NCBI RefSeq assembly: GCF_023822065.1
Contig: NZ_CP084930.1
Span: 3,240,001-3,304,000, forward strand
From: Sphingomonas morindae
Lineage (GTDB): Bacteria > Pseudomonadota > Alphaproteobacteria > Sphingomonadales > Sphingomonadaceae
Length of the DNA: 64,000 nt
Reading direction: 5' to 3'
Within the stretch, counting starts at the first letter, position 1, and every line of letters starts with the position of its first letter. The position numbers and the translations under genes are program-made. The notes below the pieces were generated by a model. The model was given only the letters and a program-made list of their open reading frames with translations, did not search any database and was not told where the DNA came from. Below are positions 42,185 to 50,682 of the stretch, piece by piece.

Positions 42185-44505
42185 GCGGCCGCCGCCGACA
42201 GGGCGACGGTGCCGACGGCATAGGCATAGGCGGTGGGCGGCGCGGTGAAGCGCAGGCAGAGATCGGCCCGTGCCCCGGCGGCGGGCAGATCCGCCTTGAG
42301 GGTGAAGCGGTTGGGCGCGGTGGCGGGATCGGGCAAGGCCAGGGTCGCCGCGATCGGCCCGTCGCAGCCCTTGACCCGCACGATCAACTCGCCCCAGGCC
42401 GTCGCCGCGAAGGGGCGCTGCACGCCCGCCTCGTCATGCGCGAGCGCGAAATTGCGCGCGAGCCGCGCGACATCCACGGTGAGCCGGCGCGGCACGGTGA
42501 GCGGCGCGGCCGGCGCGATCACGCAATGCTCGAACAGGTCGAGTGCATAGATGGGGCCGTCGCGCGCCTCGCTCGTCAGCGGCACGCGCAGGCCGAGCGC
42601 GCCCGGCGCGCACGCGGTGAAGGCGCCGCGATCCCAGGTCAGCAGCGCCTCGGCGCGCGTATCGAACCGCTGTGCGGGCGCGAGCGGCGCGCCATCCGGG
42701 CCGAAGGCGGCGGCGCGCACGACGCGCCCGAGCGGGACGCGGATCGGCGCCGTGTAGAGACGATCCTTCGGCCCCGGCGCGCGCCCGTCCAGCGTGTAGC
42801 GCAGCGTACCATAGCCGCTCTGGGTGGTGATGCGCAGCTGCGCCGCGCCGCTGGCGAGCGCGGTCGCGCGGTCCTGATCCAGCCGGATATCGGCGAGAAA
42901 GGCGCTGTCGGCCGCCGCCACGCCCTCGCGCCGCCACCGCTGGCGCTGCGGCTGGAGCCGCGCGAGGAAGCCCGGCCAGTCGCGCGCCGCCTTGGGCGAC
43001 CAGCTCAGCTCCGCCAGCGCCGCGACGCGCGGGAAGAGCGCATGGTCCAGCGCGGCCGGGGTCACCAGATATTCGGAAAAGGCCGTCATCTCGGCGCCGA
43101 GCACATGGCCCGCCGCCGCGCCGTCCAGCGCCGCCGGCACCGGATCATAGCCATAGACCCTCTCGAGCGACATGACGGGCACGCGCCCCGGCCCCTCGTC
43201 CGCGCGCGCGCTTTGCAGGCTGTCGAGATAGAGGGTTGGCGCGGGTGCCAGCACCACATCATGGCCGCGCCCGGCGGCGGCGACGGCGCCGGCCTCGCCC
43301 CGCCACGACATGACCGCCGCCGAGGCGGGGATGCCGGCTCCCAGAATCTCGTCCCAGCCGATCAGCTGGCGGCCATGCGCGGACAGATAGGCGGCGAGCC
43401 GCCCGATTAGCCAGCCCTGCAGCGCATCCTCCGAGGCGAGCCCCAGCGCCTTGATCTGCGCCTGCACCTTGGGCGCGCGCTGCCACTGGTCCTTGATCGC
43501 CTCGTCGCCGCCGAGATGGATCATGCGCGAGGGGAAGATCGCCATCACCTCGTCGAGCACATGCTCGACAAAGGCGAGCCCCTGCTCGTCCGGGTCGATG
43601 AGATAGGGGTTGATGCCCCATGCGTTCGACACGGGGGGCCGATCGCCGAGCACGCCGCGCTCGGGATAGGCGGCGACCAGCGCCTGGGCATGGCCCGGCA
43701 GATCGATCTCGGGAACGATCGTCACGCCGCGCGCGGCGGCATAGGCGACCAGCGCGCGCAGTTCGTCCTGGCGATAGAAGCCGCCGACGGGCGCGGCCGC
43801 CGCCGTCTCCGCCGCGCCGCCTATGGCGGGCGGCGTGCGCCAGGCGCCGATCGTCGTGAGCTTGGGATAGCGTTTGATCTCCATCCGCCAGCCCTGATCG
43901 TCGCTGAGATGCAGGTGGAGCGTGTTGAGCTTGAGCGCGGCCATCTGGTCGATCACCGCGCGGATCGCCGGCAGCGGCAGGAAGTGCCGCGCCGTATCCA
44001 GCATCACGCCGCGCCAGGCGAAACGCGGCGCGTCCGCGATGGCGAGCGCGGGCAGCGTCGCCGCGCCGGATCCGGCATCCCGCGTGGCGAGCTGGGCGAG
44101 CGTCATCACGCCATAGAGAAGGCCGGAATCGCCCGAGGCGCGGATCTCCACCCCGTCCGCCGCGACGCGCAGCCGATAGGCCTCGGCGCCCGCCACGGCG
44201 GGATCGCGGACGAAGCGGATCGCCGCCGGCCCGGCGCCGTCGCCCACCGCCAGCGTCAACGCGCGATCGGTGCGGAGCTTGGCGAGGAGCAGCGCCGCCG
44301 CCCCGGCGGCCCCGCCGTCCCCGGCGGGCACCGCGATGCGCGCGCCCGGCGCGAGCCGGAACGCGCCCTGCCCGGGCGTGATCGCCGCCGGCAGCGGGAG
44401 AAGCGGCAGCGGCGCCGCCGGCAGCGCCGCGCCCGCGCCCGCGCCCAGGCCGGCCAGCACCCCCGCCAGCGCGATCCGCCACGCCCCCGCCGCCACGTTC
44501 CGCAT
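42151..44505 (-). CDS. GH20 beta-N-acetylhexosaminidase
   Basis: A 784-residue protein with a Sec leader (MRNVAAGAWRIALAGVLAGLGAGAG). A GH20b N-terminal domain (about 35-150) precedes the catalytic barrel with GVMLDTARHFLP, LNTLHLHLSDDQGWRMEIK, EIDLPGHAQA and the catalytic Asp-Glu in HLGGDEAIKDQW (residues 334-335). A C-terminal chitobiase-type domain of unknown role follows. It removes terminal GlcNAc or GalNAc from glycan antennae or chitobiose. It diverges from cutC, and the intergenic region holds a GntR-type palindrome. The ATG at 44,503-44,505 has GGAGGGGCGGGG before it. Confidence 0.93.
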   Translation of the reverse strand: MRNVAAGAWRIALAGVLAGLGAGAGAALPAAPLPLLPLPAAITPGQGAFRLAPGARIAVPAGDGGAAGAAALLLAKLRTDRALTLAVGDGAGPAAIRFVRDPAVAGAEAYRLRVAADGVEIRASGDSGLLYGVMTLAQLATRDAGSGAATLPALAIADAPRFAWRGVMLDTARHFLPLPAIRAVIDQMAALKLNTLHLHLSDDQGWRMEIKRYPKLTTIGAWRTPPAIGGAAETAAAAPVGGFYRQDELRALVAYAAARGVTIVPEIDLPGHAQALVAAYPERGVLGDRPPVSNAWGINPYLIDPDEQGLAFVEHVLDEVMAIFPSRMIHLGGDEAIKDQWQRAPKVQAQIKALGLASEDALQGWLIGRLAAYLSAHGRQLIGWDEILGAGIPASAAVMSWRGEAGAVAAAGRGHDVVLAPAPTLYLDSLQSARADEGPGRVPVMSLERVYGYDPVPAALDGAAAGHVLGAEMTAFSEYLVTPAALDHALFPRVAALAELSWSPKAARDWPGFLARLQPQRQRWRREGVAAADSAFLADIRLDQDRATALASGAAQLRITTQSGYGTLRYTLDGRAPGPKDRLYTAPIRVPLGRVVRAAAFGPDGAPLAPAQRFDTRAEALLTWDRGAFTACAPGALGLRVPLTSEARDGPIYALDLFEHCVIAPAAPLTVPRRLTVDVARLARNFALAHDEAGVQRPFAATAWGELIVRVKGCDGPIAATLALPDPATAPNRFTLKADLPAAGARADLCLRFTAPPTAYAYAVGTVALSAAAAQPVLSSATKS

Positions 44506-44529
44506 CGCCCCGCCCCTCCGATCAGCCAA

Positions 44530-44546
44530 ATTGGTATGAGACCATT
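44530..44546. promoter_or_regulatory. Putative GntR/HutC operator between GH20 and cutC
   Basis: ATTGGTATGAGACCATT is an imperfect palindrome (6 of 8 positions per arm, one central base). It strongly recalls the HutC-family consensus of the NagR/DasR group (ACTGGTCTAGACCAGT). It lies 25 bases before the GH20 start, in a divergent promoter region, close to the two GntR genes, so one of them is the likely binder. Confidence 0.55.
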
Positions 44547-44599
44547 GCGTCGCCGCGGCTGTAAAGCGAAAAGGCGGGCGCACCGGCAGGGACGGCGGG

Positions 44600-45331
44600 A
44601 TGACACTGGAAATCTGCGTGGAGGATGCCGCCGGGCTGGCGGCAGCGCTGGCCGGCGGCGCGGATCGGATCGAGCTGTGCGCCGCCTTGGACACGGGCGG
44701 GGTCACCGCCTCGGCGGGGCTGATGCGCGCGGCGGCGGCGCTGCCGCTGCCGGTGGTGGCGCTGATCCGTCCGAGGGTCGGCGATTTCGTCTATGATGCC
44801 GCCGAGGCCGCGATGATGGCGGCGGACATCCGGATGGCGGCCGAGGCCGGGCTGGCGGGGGTGGCGATCGGCGCGCTGCACGGCGAGACGCCGCGCCTCG
44901 ACGAAGACCTGCTGGCGGCGCTGATCGGCCATGCGCGCGCCGCCTTCGGCGCGACCCCGCCGCTGCTCACGCTGCACCGCGCCGCCGATCTCTGCGCCGA
45001 TCCGGACGCGCTGGTGGAGGCGGCGGTGGCGCTCGGCTTCCAGCGCATCCTCACCTCGGGCGGGGCGCTGCGCGCGATCGACGGGCTCGCCCGGCTGCGG
45101 CGCATGGCCGCGCGCGCCGGGCCCCGGCTGGTGCTGCTCCCCGCCGCCGGGATCGATGCCGATGGCGTGGCGCCGATCGTCCATGCCGCGCGGACCGGCG
45201 AGGTCCACGCCTCGGCGCGCAGCCCCCGGCGTGCGCCCGCCCCGCTCGGCTTCGCCGCCGCCACCGGCCGGACCGACGCGGGCAAGGTGGCCGCGCTGAA
45301 GGCCGCGCTGGCCGAGGCGACGCGCCGCTGA
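44600..45331 (+). CDS. cutC: CutC family protein
   Basis: A 243-residue CutC-type TIM barrel. It starts TLEICVEDAAGLAAALAGGADRIELCAALDTGG and has VALIRPRVGDFVY, GVAIGALH, LTLHRAADL, ILTSGG and AAGIDADGV at the usual positions. The family was once linked to copper homeostasis; that role is doubtful, and the genes often sit among glycan-degrading enzymes, including GH20 and GH92 clusters. The biochemical role is not known. The gene diverges from GH20. Confidence 0.9.
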   Translation: MTLEICVEDAAGLAAALAGGADRIELCAALDTGGVTASAGLMRAAAALPLPVVALIRPRVGDFVYDAAEAAMMAADIRMAAEAGLAGVAIGALHGETPRLDEDLLAALIGHARAAFGATPPLLTLHRAADLCADPDALVEAAVALGFQRILTSGGALRAIDGLARLRRMAARAGPRLVLLPAAGIDADGVAPIVHAARTGEVHASARSPRRAPAPLGFAAATGRTDAGKVAALKAALAEATRR

Positions 45332-45373
45332 CCAGGCCCTGCGGCGATCGATCGCGCGCCGCCGGCGCCGCGC

Positions 45374-46381
45374 TCAGCCGTCGAGATGCGGCGCGGGATA
45401 GACGCGGGTGCGGCCTTCGGCATCGGTCACGGCATAGGTGAAGCCCGGCAGCAGCGCATGGGCGCCGACCGTGCCATCCGGCGCCAGCGCCAGGAAGCCG
45501 ACCTGCACCTCCTTGATCTTGGGGCCGCGCAGCCGCCGGATATGCTCCACCGCCTCGCGGCAGGCGGCACCCGGCGACAGGCCCATCCGCATCGAGGCGA
45601 CGACGCGCGCGGTGCCGGCGATCCGCACCACCTCCTCGCCCAGCCCGCTCGAGGTCGCCGCGCCGACGCCGCGCTCGACGAACAGGCCGCATCCCGCCAG
45701 CGGCGAATCCCCCACGCGGCCGCGCATCTTGAACGCCATGCCCGAGGTGGTGCAGGCGCCCGCCAGCCGGCCCCCGGCATCGCGCGCGAGCAGGCCCAGC
45801 GTGTCATGGTTGCGGATCGACCCCAGCGGCTCCGAGCCCGCCGGCCCGACCTGGTTCTCGCTGTTGGCGACGGGCCGATATTGCGCCGTCTTCAGCCATT
45901 CGCGCCACGCCGTCTCGGCTTCGGGGGTCAGCATCTTGGTTTGCGGGAAGCCCTGGTCGCGCGCGAAGCGGGTGGCACCCTCGCCCACCAGCAGCACATG
46001 CGGCGTATGCTCCATCACCGCGCGCGCCACCGAGATGGCGTGGATCACATTCTCCAGCGCCGCGACCGCGCCGACATTGCCGGCATCGTCCATGATGACC
46101 GCATCGAGCGTGACATGGCCGTCCCGATCGGGATAGCCGCCATAGCCGACCGAATGGTTGCTGGCGTCAAGCTCGGGCACATGCGCGCCCGCCTCCACCA
46201 TGTCGATCAGCGAGCCCCCCGCGCGGCCACGCGCAAAGGCGGCCTGGTTGGCGGCGGCGCCGAAATCCCAGGTGGAGACGATCATCGCCGGTGCCTGCGC
46301 CGCCGGCGCGGCGCGCGCCCCCGCCGCCGCCGCCATGCTTCCCGTGGCCAGCACCGCCCGCCGCGTCACGCCCTCGCTCAT
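45374..46381 (-). CDS. Glycosylasparaginase (N4-(beta-N-acetylglucosaminyl)-L-asparaginase)
   Basis: A 335-residue Ntn-hydrolase with a Tat leader (VTRRAVLATGSMAAAAG). The proenzyme would self-cleave before the catalytic Thr in NHDTLGLLARD (about residue 194). Other family segments are NHSVGYGGYPDRDGHVTLDA, NSENQVG, ACTTSGMAFKMRGRVGDSP, GAGLY-like AGCGLFVERGVGAATSSGLGE and EAVEHIR. It splits GlcNAc-Asn into Asp and GlcNAc-amine, the final step in removing an N-glycan from its peptide. It is convergent with cutC. The GH92, GH125 and GH84 context favours glycosylasparaginase over an isoaspartyl peptidase. Confidence 0.9.
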   Translation of the reverse strand: MSEGVTRRAVLATGSMAAAAGARAAPAAQAPAMIVSTWDFGAAANQAAFARGRAGGSLIDMVEAGAHVPELDASNHSVGYGGYPDRDGHVTLDAVIMDDAGNVGAVAALENVIHAISVARAVMEHTPHVLLVGEGATRFARDQGFPQTKMLTPEAETAWREWLKTAQYRPVANSENQVGPAGSEPLGSIRNHDTLGLLARDAGGRLAGACTTSGMAFKMRGRVGDSPLAGCGLFVERGVGAATSSGLGEEVVRIAGTARVVASMRMGLSPGAACREAVEHIRRLRGPKIKEVQVGFLALAPDGTVGAHALLPGFTYAVTDAEGRTRVYPAPHLDG

Positions 46382-46494
46382 TCTGCCCCGCCCCGCCTGT
46401 TCCGTGAAGAGGCCCTGCAGGCTAGCGGCCGCGCGCGGGACCGCAAGCGCCGCTTCGTCTTTCCCCGCGCGCGATCCGCGCCTAGCGTGGCGCC

Positions 46495-47127
46495 ATGATC
46501 GCGCGACTCCCCCTGCTGCTGCTCGCCGCCGGCGCCCTGGCCGGCGCCCAGCTTCCACCCGCCGCCCCGGCGCCCGCGCCACCCGCGCCGCCGCCGGGGC
46601 CGCCGCCGACGCTCGTCACCCTGGTCACCGATCAGGGCCCGGTGGTGATCGCGCTGGACAGCAGCAAGGCGCCCGTCACCAGCGCCAATTTCCTCCGCTA
46701 TGTCGATCAGCACCGGTTCGACGGCAGCAGCTTCTACCGCGCCGTCAAGGTCGCGCCGGGCTATGGGCTGGTGCAGGGGGGCGTGCGCAACGCACCCAAG
46801 AAGGTGCTCCCGCCGATCCGGCACGAGCCGACCAGCACCACCGGCCTCACCCATAAGGATGGCACCATCTCGATGGCGCGCGCCGCGCCCGGCACCGCCA
46901 GCGGAGACTTTTTCATCGTCATCGGCGACATTCCCTCGATGGACGCGGATCCGTCCAAGCCGGGCGACAATCAGGGCTTCGCCGCCTTCGGCCAGGTCGT
47001 GCAGGGCATGGATCTGATGCGCCATCTGCTGGACGCGCCGGTCAGCGCCGATGGGCCGGCGGGCATGAAGGGCGAGATGCTCGCGCAGCCGGTGAAGATC
47101 CTGTCCGCGCGGCGTGGCGGCGGCTGA
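46495..47127 (+). CDS. Cyclophilin-type peptidyl-prolyl isomerase, exported
   Basis: A 210-residue protein with a Sec leader (MIARLPLLLLAAGALAGAQ) and a Pro/Ala-rich linker. The cyclophilin domain (about 40-200) has APVTSANFLRYVD, FDGSSFYRAVKV, GTISMARAAPGTASGDFFIVIGD and GFAAFGQVVQGMDL. It assists folding at proline bonds in the periplasm. The next gene starts inside its 3' end (14-bp overlap). No functional link with the glycan genes is apparent. Confidence 0.92.
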   Translation: MIARLPLLLLAAGALAGAQLPPAAPAPAPPAPPPGPPPTLVTLVTDQGPVVIALDSSKAPVTSANFLRYVDQHRFDGSSFYRAVKVAPGYGLVQGGVRNAPKKVLPPIRHEPTSTTGLTHKDGTISMARAAPGTASGDFFIVIGDIPSMDADPSKPGDNQGFAAFGQVVQGMDLMRHLLDAPVSADGPAGMKGEMLAQPVKILSARRGGG

Positions 47128-47632
47128 TCCGCTGACCCCGGCGGTGCGCGCGGGGCTGGCGGCGGCGGCGCGGCTGCTCTCCCCGGCGCGCGCGCCCTGG
47201 TGGGTGATCGGCAGCGCCGCCGTCGCCCTGCACGGCGCCGACCCCGGCGCAATCGCCGATATCGACATTCTGCTCGATCCGGACGATGCCGCGCGGCTGC
47301 TGCCCCCGGCGGGCATCGCGCTCGCCGCCGGCACGGCGGACGGATTGTTCCGCTCCGCCCTGTTCGGCCGCTGGACCGAGGCTCCGTTGCCCGTGGAGTT
47401 CATGGCCGGGCTGGCGGTGCGCACCGGAACGGGCTGGCATCCGGTCCGGCTCGATCCGCCGGTGCGGATCGCGCTGGGCAACACCGAGCTGCCGCTCCCC
47501 GGTCGGGCGGCGCTGCACGCGCTGCTGCGCCTGTTCGGCCGGCCCAAGGATCATCGGCGCGCGGCGGCGCTCGCCGCCACCGCCGGTCCGCCCGTCGCGT
47601 CGTCCGGAACCCCGCCGCACGCCTCCGGTTGA
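47114..47632 (+). CDS. Nucleotidyltransferase-like protein, unknown function
   Basis: A 172-residue protein with the minimal nucleotidyltransferase pattern WWVIGSAAVALHG followed by IADIDILLD, where the two Asp residues would bind metal. The rest resembles the AbiEii/DUF-type minimal nucleotidyltransferases, with FMAGLAVRTGTG and LLRLFGRPKDHRRAAAL at the C-terminus. The start GTG at 47,114 lies within the end of the cyclophilin gene, which suggests coupling. No antitoxin or HEPN partner is seen next to it. The substrate is unknown. Confidence 0.7.
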   Translation: MAAADPLTPAVRAGLAAAARLLSPARAPWWVIGSAAVALHGADPGAIADIDILLDPDDAARLLPPAGIALAAGTADGLFRSALFGRWTEAPLPVEFMAGLAVRTGTGWHPVRLDPPVRIALGNTELPLPGRAALHALLRLFGRPKDHRRAAALAATAGPPVASSGTPPHASG

Positions 47633-47664
47633 GCCGCGGGCGGTAGGTCTCCGGGAGAGGTACG

Positions 47665-48645
47665 ATGGACTATATCAAGCTCGGGAACACCGGCCTCGAC
47701 ATTTCGCGCCTGTGCCTGGGCTGCATGACCTTCGGCGATCCGGACCGGGGCAATCATGGCTGGACGCTCGACGAGGCGGCGAGCCGGCCGCTGATCCGCC
47801 AGGCGGTGGAGGCGGGCATCACCTTCTTCGACACCGCCAACGTCTATTCCGATGGCAGTTCGGAGGAGATTGTCGGCCGCGCGCTCAAGGAATTTGCGTC
47901 GCGCGACAGCATCGTCATCGCCACCAAGGTGTATAACCGGATGCGGCGCGGCCCCAATGGCGCCGGCCTCAGCCGCAAGGCGATCCTGGCGGAGATCGAC
48001 GCCAGCCTGAAGCGGCTCGGCACCGACTATGTCGACCTCTACCAGATCCACCGCTTCGATCACGAGACGCCGATCGAGGAGACGCTGGAGGCGCTCCACG
48101 ATGTCGTGAAGGCCGGCAAGGCCCGCTATATCGGTGCCTCGTCCATGTACGCCTGGCAGTTCGCCACCATGCTCCATGTCGCGGAGGCCAATGGCTGGAC
48201 GCGCTTCGTCAGCATGCAGAATTATCTCAACCTCCTCTATCGCGAGGAGCAGCGCGAGATGCTGCCGCTGTGCGCGGCCGAGGGGATCGGCGTGATCCCG
48301 TGGAGCCCGCTGGCGCGCGGCCGGCTCGCGCGGGACTGGCGCGAGACCACGCGGCGCGGTGAGACGGACCAGTTCGCCAAGACGCTGTTCGCCGCCACCG
48401 AGGAGGCGGATCGCCGCGTGATCGATGCGGTGGCCCGCGTCGCCGAGGCGCGGGGCGTGCCGCGCGCGCAGATCGCGCTCGCCTGGGTGCTGGCGCAGCC
48501 CGAGGTCTCGGCGCCGATCGTCGGCGCGTCGCGGCCCGGCCATCTCGACGACGCCATCGCCGCGCTCGCGATCAGCCTCGAGCCCGATGAGATCGCCGCG
48601 CTCGAGGCGGCCTATGTGCCGCACGCCGTGGTCGGGTTCGGCTAG
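47665..48645 (+). CDS. Aldo/keto reductase
   Basis: A 326-residue NADPH-dependent oxidoreductase. It starts MDYIKLGNTGLDISRLCLGCMTFG and has the active-site Asp and Tyr in FFDTANVYSDGSSEEIVG, the Lys in IATKVYN, YQIHRFDHETPIEETLEAL, and a cofactor-binding end PIVGASRPGHLDDAIAAL. It resembles the YajO/YhdN group. The physiological carbonyl substrate is unknown. A GGGAGAGG site precedes the ATG. Confidence 0.92.
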   Translation: MDYIKLGNTGLDISRLCLGCMTFGDPDRGNHGWTLDEAASRPLIRQAVEAGITFFDTANVYSDGSSEEIVGRALKEFASRDSIVIATKVYNRMRRGPNGAGLSRKAILAEIDASLKRLGTDYVDLYQIHRFDHETPIEETLEALHDVVKAGKARYIGASSMYAWQFATMLHVAEANGWTRFVSMQNYLNLLYREEQREMLPLCAAEGIGVIPWSPLARGRLARDWRETTRRGETDQFAKTLFAATEEADRRVIDAVARVAEARGVPRAQIALAWVLAQPEVSAPIVGASRPGHLDDAIAALAISLEPDEIAALEAAYVPHAVVGFG

Positions 48646-48663
48646 AGCCCGGCGCGGCGGCGC

Positions 48664-49449
48664 TCAGCGCGGCAGCGGCGCGGGCGTCTCGGTACGGGCG
48701 ATGCCGAGATAGGCGCTCGCCACCAGCACGCTGCCGCCCAGCACATTGCCGAGCGTCACCCACAGGAGATTGTGCGCCGCGCCCGCGAGATCGACGGGAT
48801 GATCGGGCGAGAGGCCGGCCAGGGTGAAGAGCGTCATGTTCGCGACCGAATGCTCGAAGCCCGAGGCGACGAAGGCGAGCAGGCACCAGGCGAGCGCGAG
48901 AATCTTCCCGGCTTCGCTCCGGATCCGCGCCGGCGTCCAGATCGCGAGGCAGACCAGCCAGTTGCAGAGGCTCGCCCGGGCCACCAGCGCGCCCGCGCCG
49001 ACATGCACCTTGTGCGCCACATAATCGTGCAGGAAGGGCTCGGGCGCGGCGAACACCGCGCCGCCGCCGCCGGTGGCGAAGACCCAGGCGAGGATCATCG
49101 ATCCGATGAGATTGCCAAGCCAGACCCAGAGCAGCATCACCAGCACCGAGGGCAGCCGCACCGTGCCGCGCGCAAGGCCGAAGGCGGCGTACATCACCGA
49201 TCCGGTGAACAACTCCGCCCCCGCGAAGGAGACGAGCAGCAGGCCCAGGCCGAACACGCTGCCGGCGGCGAGCGGGCGCACGCCGGCGGGGAGGCCGGAA
49301 CTCACGGTCAGCGCCAGCACCAGGGCGATGCCGATATAGGCGCCGCCGAGCATGGCGGCGATGGTGAAGCCGAGCGGGGACCGCCGCATCGCGGCGATCT
49401 TGTGCGCGCCGGTTTGGCTGAACCAGGTGCAGGTTTCGTCAACGGTCAC
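48664..49449 (-). CDS. Formate/nitrite transporter family channel
   Basis: A 261-residue protein with six predicted membrane segments. Family markers are AELFTGSVMYAAFGLARG, SLCNWLVCLAIW, ASGFEHSVANMTLF and NLLWVTLGNVLGGSV. The FNT family moves formate, nitrite or hydrosulfide through pentameric channels. A GTG at 49,447-49,449 (MTVDETCTWFSQTGAHK) after AGAGGGG is chosen as start. The anion carried is unknown; no nitrite reductase or formate enzyme lies beside it. Confidence 0.88.
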   Translation of the reverse strand: MTVDETCTWFSQTGAHKIAAMRRSPLGFTIAAMLGGAYIGIALVLALTVSSGLPAGVRPLAAGSVFGLGLLLVSFAGAELFTGSVMYAAFGLARGTVRLPSVLVMLLWVWLGNLIGSMILAWVFATGGGGAVFAAPEPFLHDYVAHKVHVGAGALVARASLCNWLVCLAIWTPARIRSEAGKILALAWCLLAFVASGFEHSVANMTLFTLAGLSPDHPVDLAGAAHNLLWVTLGNVLGGSVLVASAYLGIARTETPAPLPR

Positions 49450-49605
49450 GGCAGGCCCCTCTATGGCGAAGCCTCCTCCTTCCCGCGCGCGGCGGTGCGT
49501 GTCGAGCGGTTTGGCTCGATCGGAGGCGGCAAGATTTTCAATCAGTAAGGCGAAAGCGGCCGGGGATGCGCGCCCGGCAGGCCCGGCCGGGCGTTCGCGC
49601 CGGCG

Positions 49606-50115
49606 ATGATCCTCCGCTCTCTGCCCGCCGCCGCGCTCCTCGCCCTCGCCGGCTGCGCCCCGCACGAACCGCTGCCCGCGCTGCACAGCCCCGCGCCGCT
49701 GTTCGATCCCACCCGCTTCTTCGCTGGCGCCTCCAGGGGCGAGGCCGAGCTGCACATCCTCTTCCACGCGCCCCGCGCGGTGCGGGTGGAGAGCCGGGGG
49801 CATTGGCAGGACGGCACGCTCTTCCTGCTCGATCAGCGCATCCGCGCCGCGGGATCGCCCGCGCGCGATCGCCAGTGGCGCCTCCGCCGCACGGATGCGC
49901 GCCACTTCACGGGGACGCTCAGCGATGCCGCCGGCCCGGTTCGCGCCGAGGTGGACGGCAACCGGCTGACCATCGCCTTCAAGATGCCGCACGGCCTCTC
50001 GGCGCGCCAATATCTCTACCTCGCCGCCGATGGCCGAAGCGCCGAGAACCGCATGATAGTGCGCAAATGGGGCGTGACGGTCGCCACGCTCGACGAGCAT
50101 ATCCGCCGCGACTAG
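49606..50115 (+). CDS. DUF3833-type lipoprotein
   Basis: A 169-residue protein with a lipoprotein leader and lipobox LAGC (Cys at residue 17). Its body has FDPTRFFAGASRGEAEL, GHWQDGTLFLLDQ, HFTGTLSDAAGPVRAEVDGNRL and QYLYLAADGRSAENRMIVRKWG, which match the DUF3833 family. Its role is unknown; outer membrane or inner membrane anchoring in the periplasm is expected. The next gene runs toward it. Confidence 0.82.
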   Translation: MILRSLPAAALLALAGCAPHEPLPALHSPAPLFDPTRFFAGASRGEAELHILFHAPRAVRVESRGHWQDGTLFLLDQRIRAAGSPARDRQWRLRRTDARHFTGTLSDAAGPVRAEVDGNRLTIAFKMPHGLSARQYLYLAADGRSAENRMIVRKWGVTVATLDEHIRRD

Positions 50116-50118
50116 CGC

Positions 50119-50391
50119 TCAGGCGCAGGGATTGCCGCCCGCCATGGCATCGGCGATGCGCGCGTCGAGCGGTCCGCGCAGATCGGCCTGTTCCTGCGCG
50201 CCCATCGTCTTGAAGGCATCGCTCGCCAGCAGCTTGGCGAGTGCCGCGCGGCTTTCCTGAAGGCTCTGGCAGGCGGCCGCCCGGTGCGCGGCCGCCTCGG
50301 CGGGCGCGGGCGCGGGCGCCGGCCCGGCGGCGGGCGGTTCGGTGGGCGCGGCGGCGGCCAGCAGCACCATCATCAGCTTCTCACCAGCCAC
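50119..50391 (-). CDS. Small hypothetical exported protein
   Basis: A 90-residue protein. A hydrophobic start (LMMVLLAAAAP) and a Pro/Ala-rich stretch precede a helical tail with two Cys (AAACQSLQESRAAL and GGNPCA). I recognise no family. It may be a periplasmic protein with one disulfide. An in-frame ATG seven codons later is also a possible start. It converges on the DUF3833 gene with only three bases between the stops. Confidence 0.5.
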   Translation of the reverse strand: MAGEKLMMVLLAAAAPTEPPAAGPAPAPAPAEAAAHRAAACQSLQESRAALAKLLASDAFKTMGAQEQADLRGPLDARIADAMAGGNPCA

Positions 50392-50682
50392 CTTCGGCTC
50401 CCTGCTTAGGACAGGCGCTTGTACGGCCGGTGCGTGCGAAGTAAAATAAACTACGGCAGCCCATCAGAAATCTTCCGCAAGACGGGCGGCGCGCGCGGCA
50501 CGCGGGCGGCCTGTGCCGCCCCACTCCCACGCCGGTGCGGGGTGCGCCCGCCGCCTTGGCGCTTCCCCTTGGTTACGCACTCGCAAACCCGGCCAGGGGA
50601 CTATCCACAAGTTGCGACGAGCAACGGGCTTCTTCTACAAACACAACGTCAAATCCGTCGGCCCGTATCTCGGACTTGCCCT

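Noticed and set aside
47114-47632. An AbiEii-type abortive infection or MNT/HEPN toxin-antitoxin module
   Set aside because: Only a lone nucleotidyltransferase-like protein is present, coupled to a cyclophilin gene. No AbiEi or HEPN partner lies next to it.
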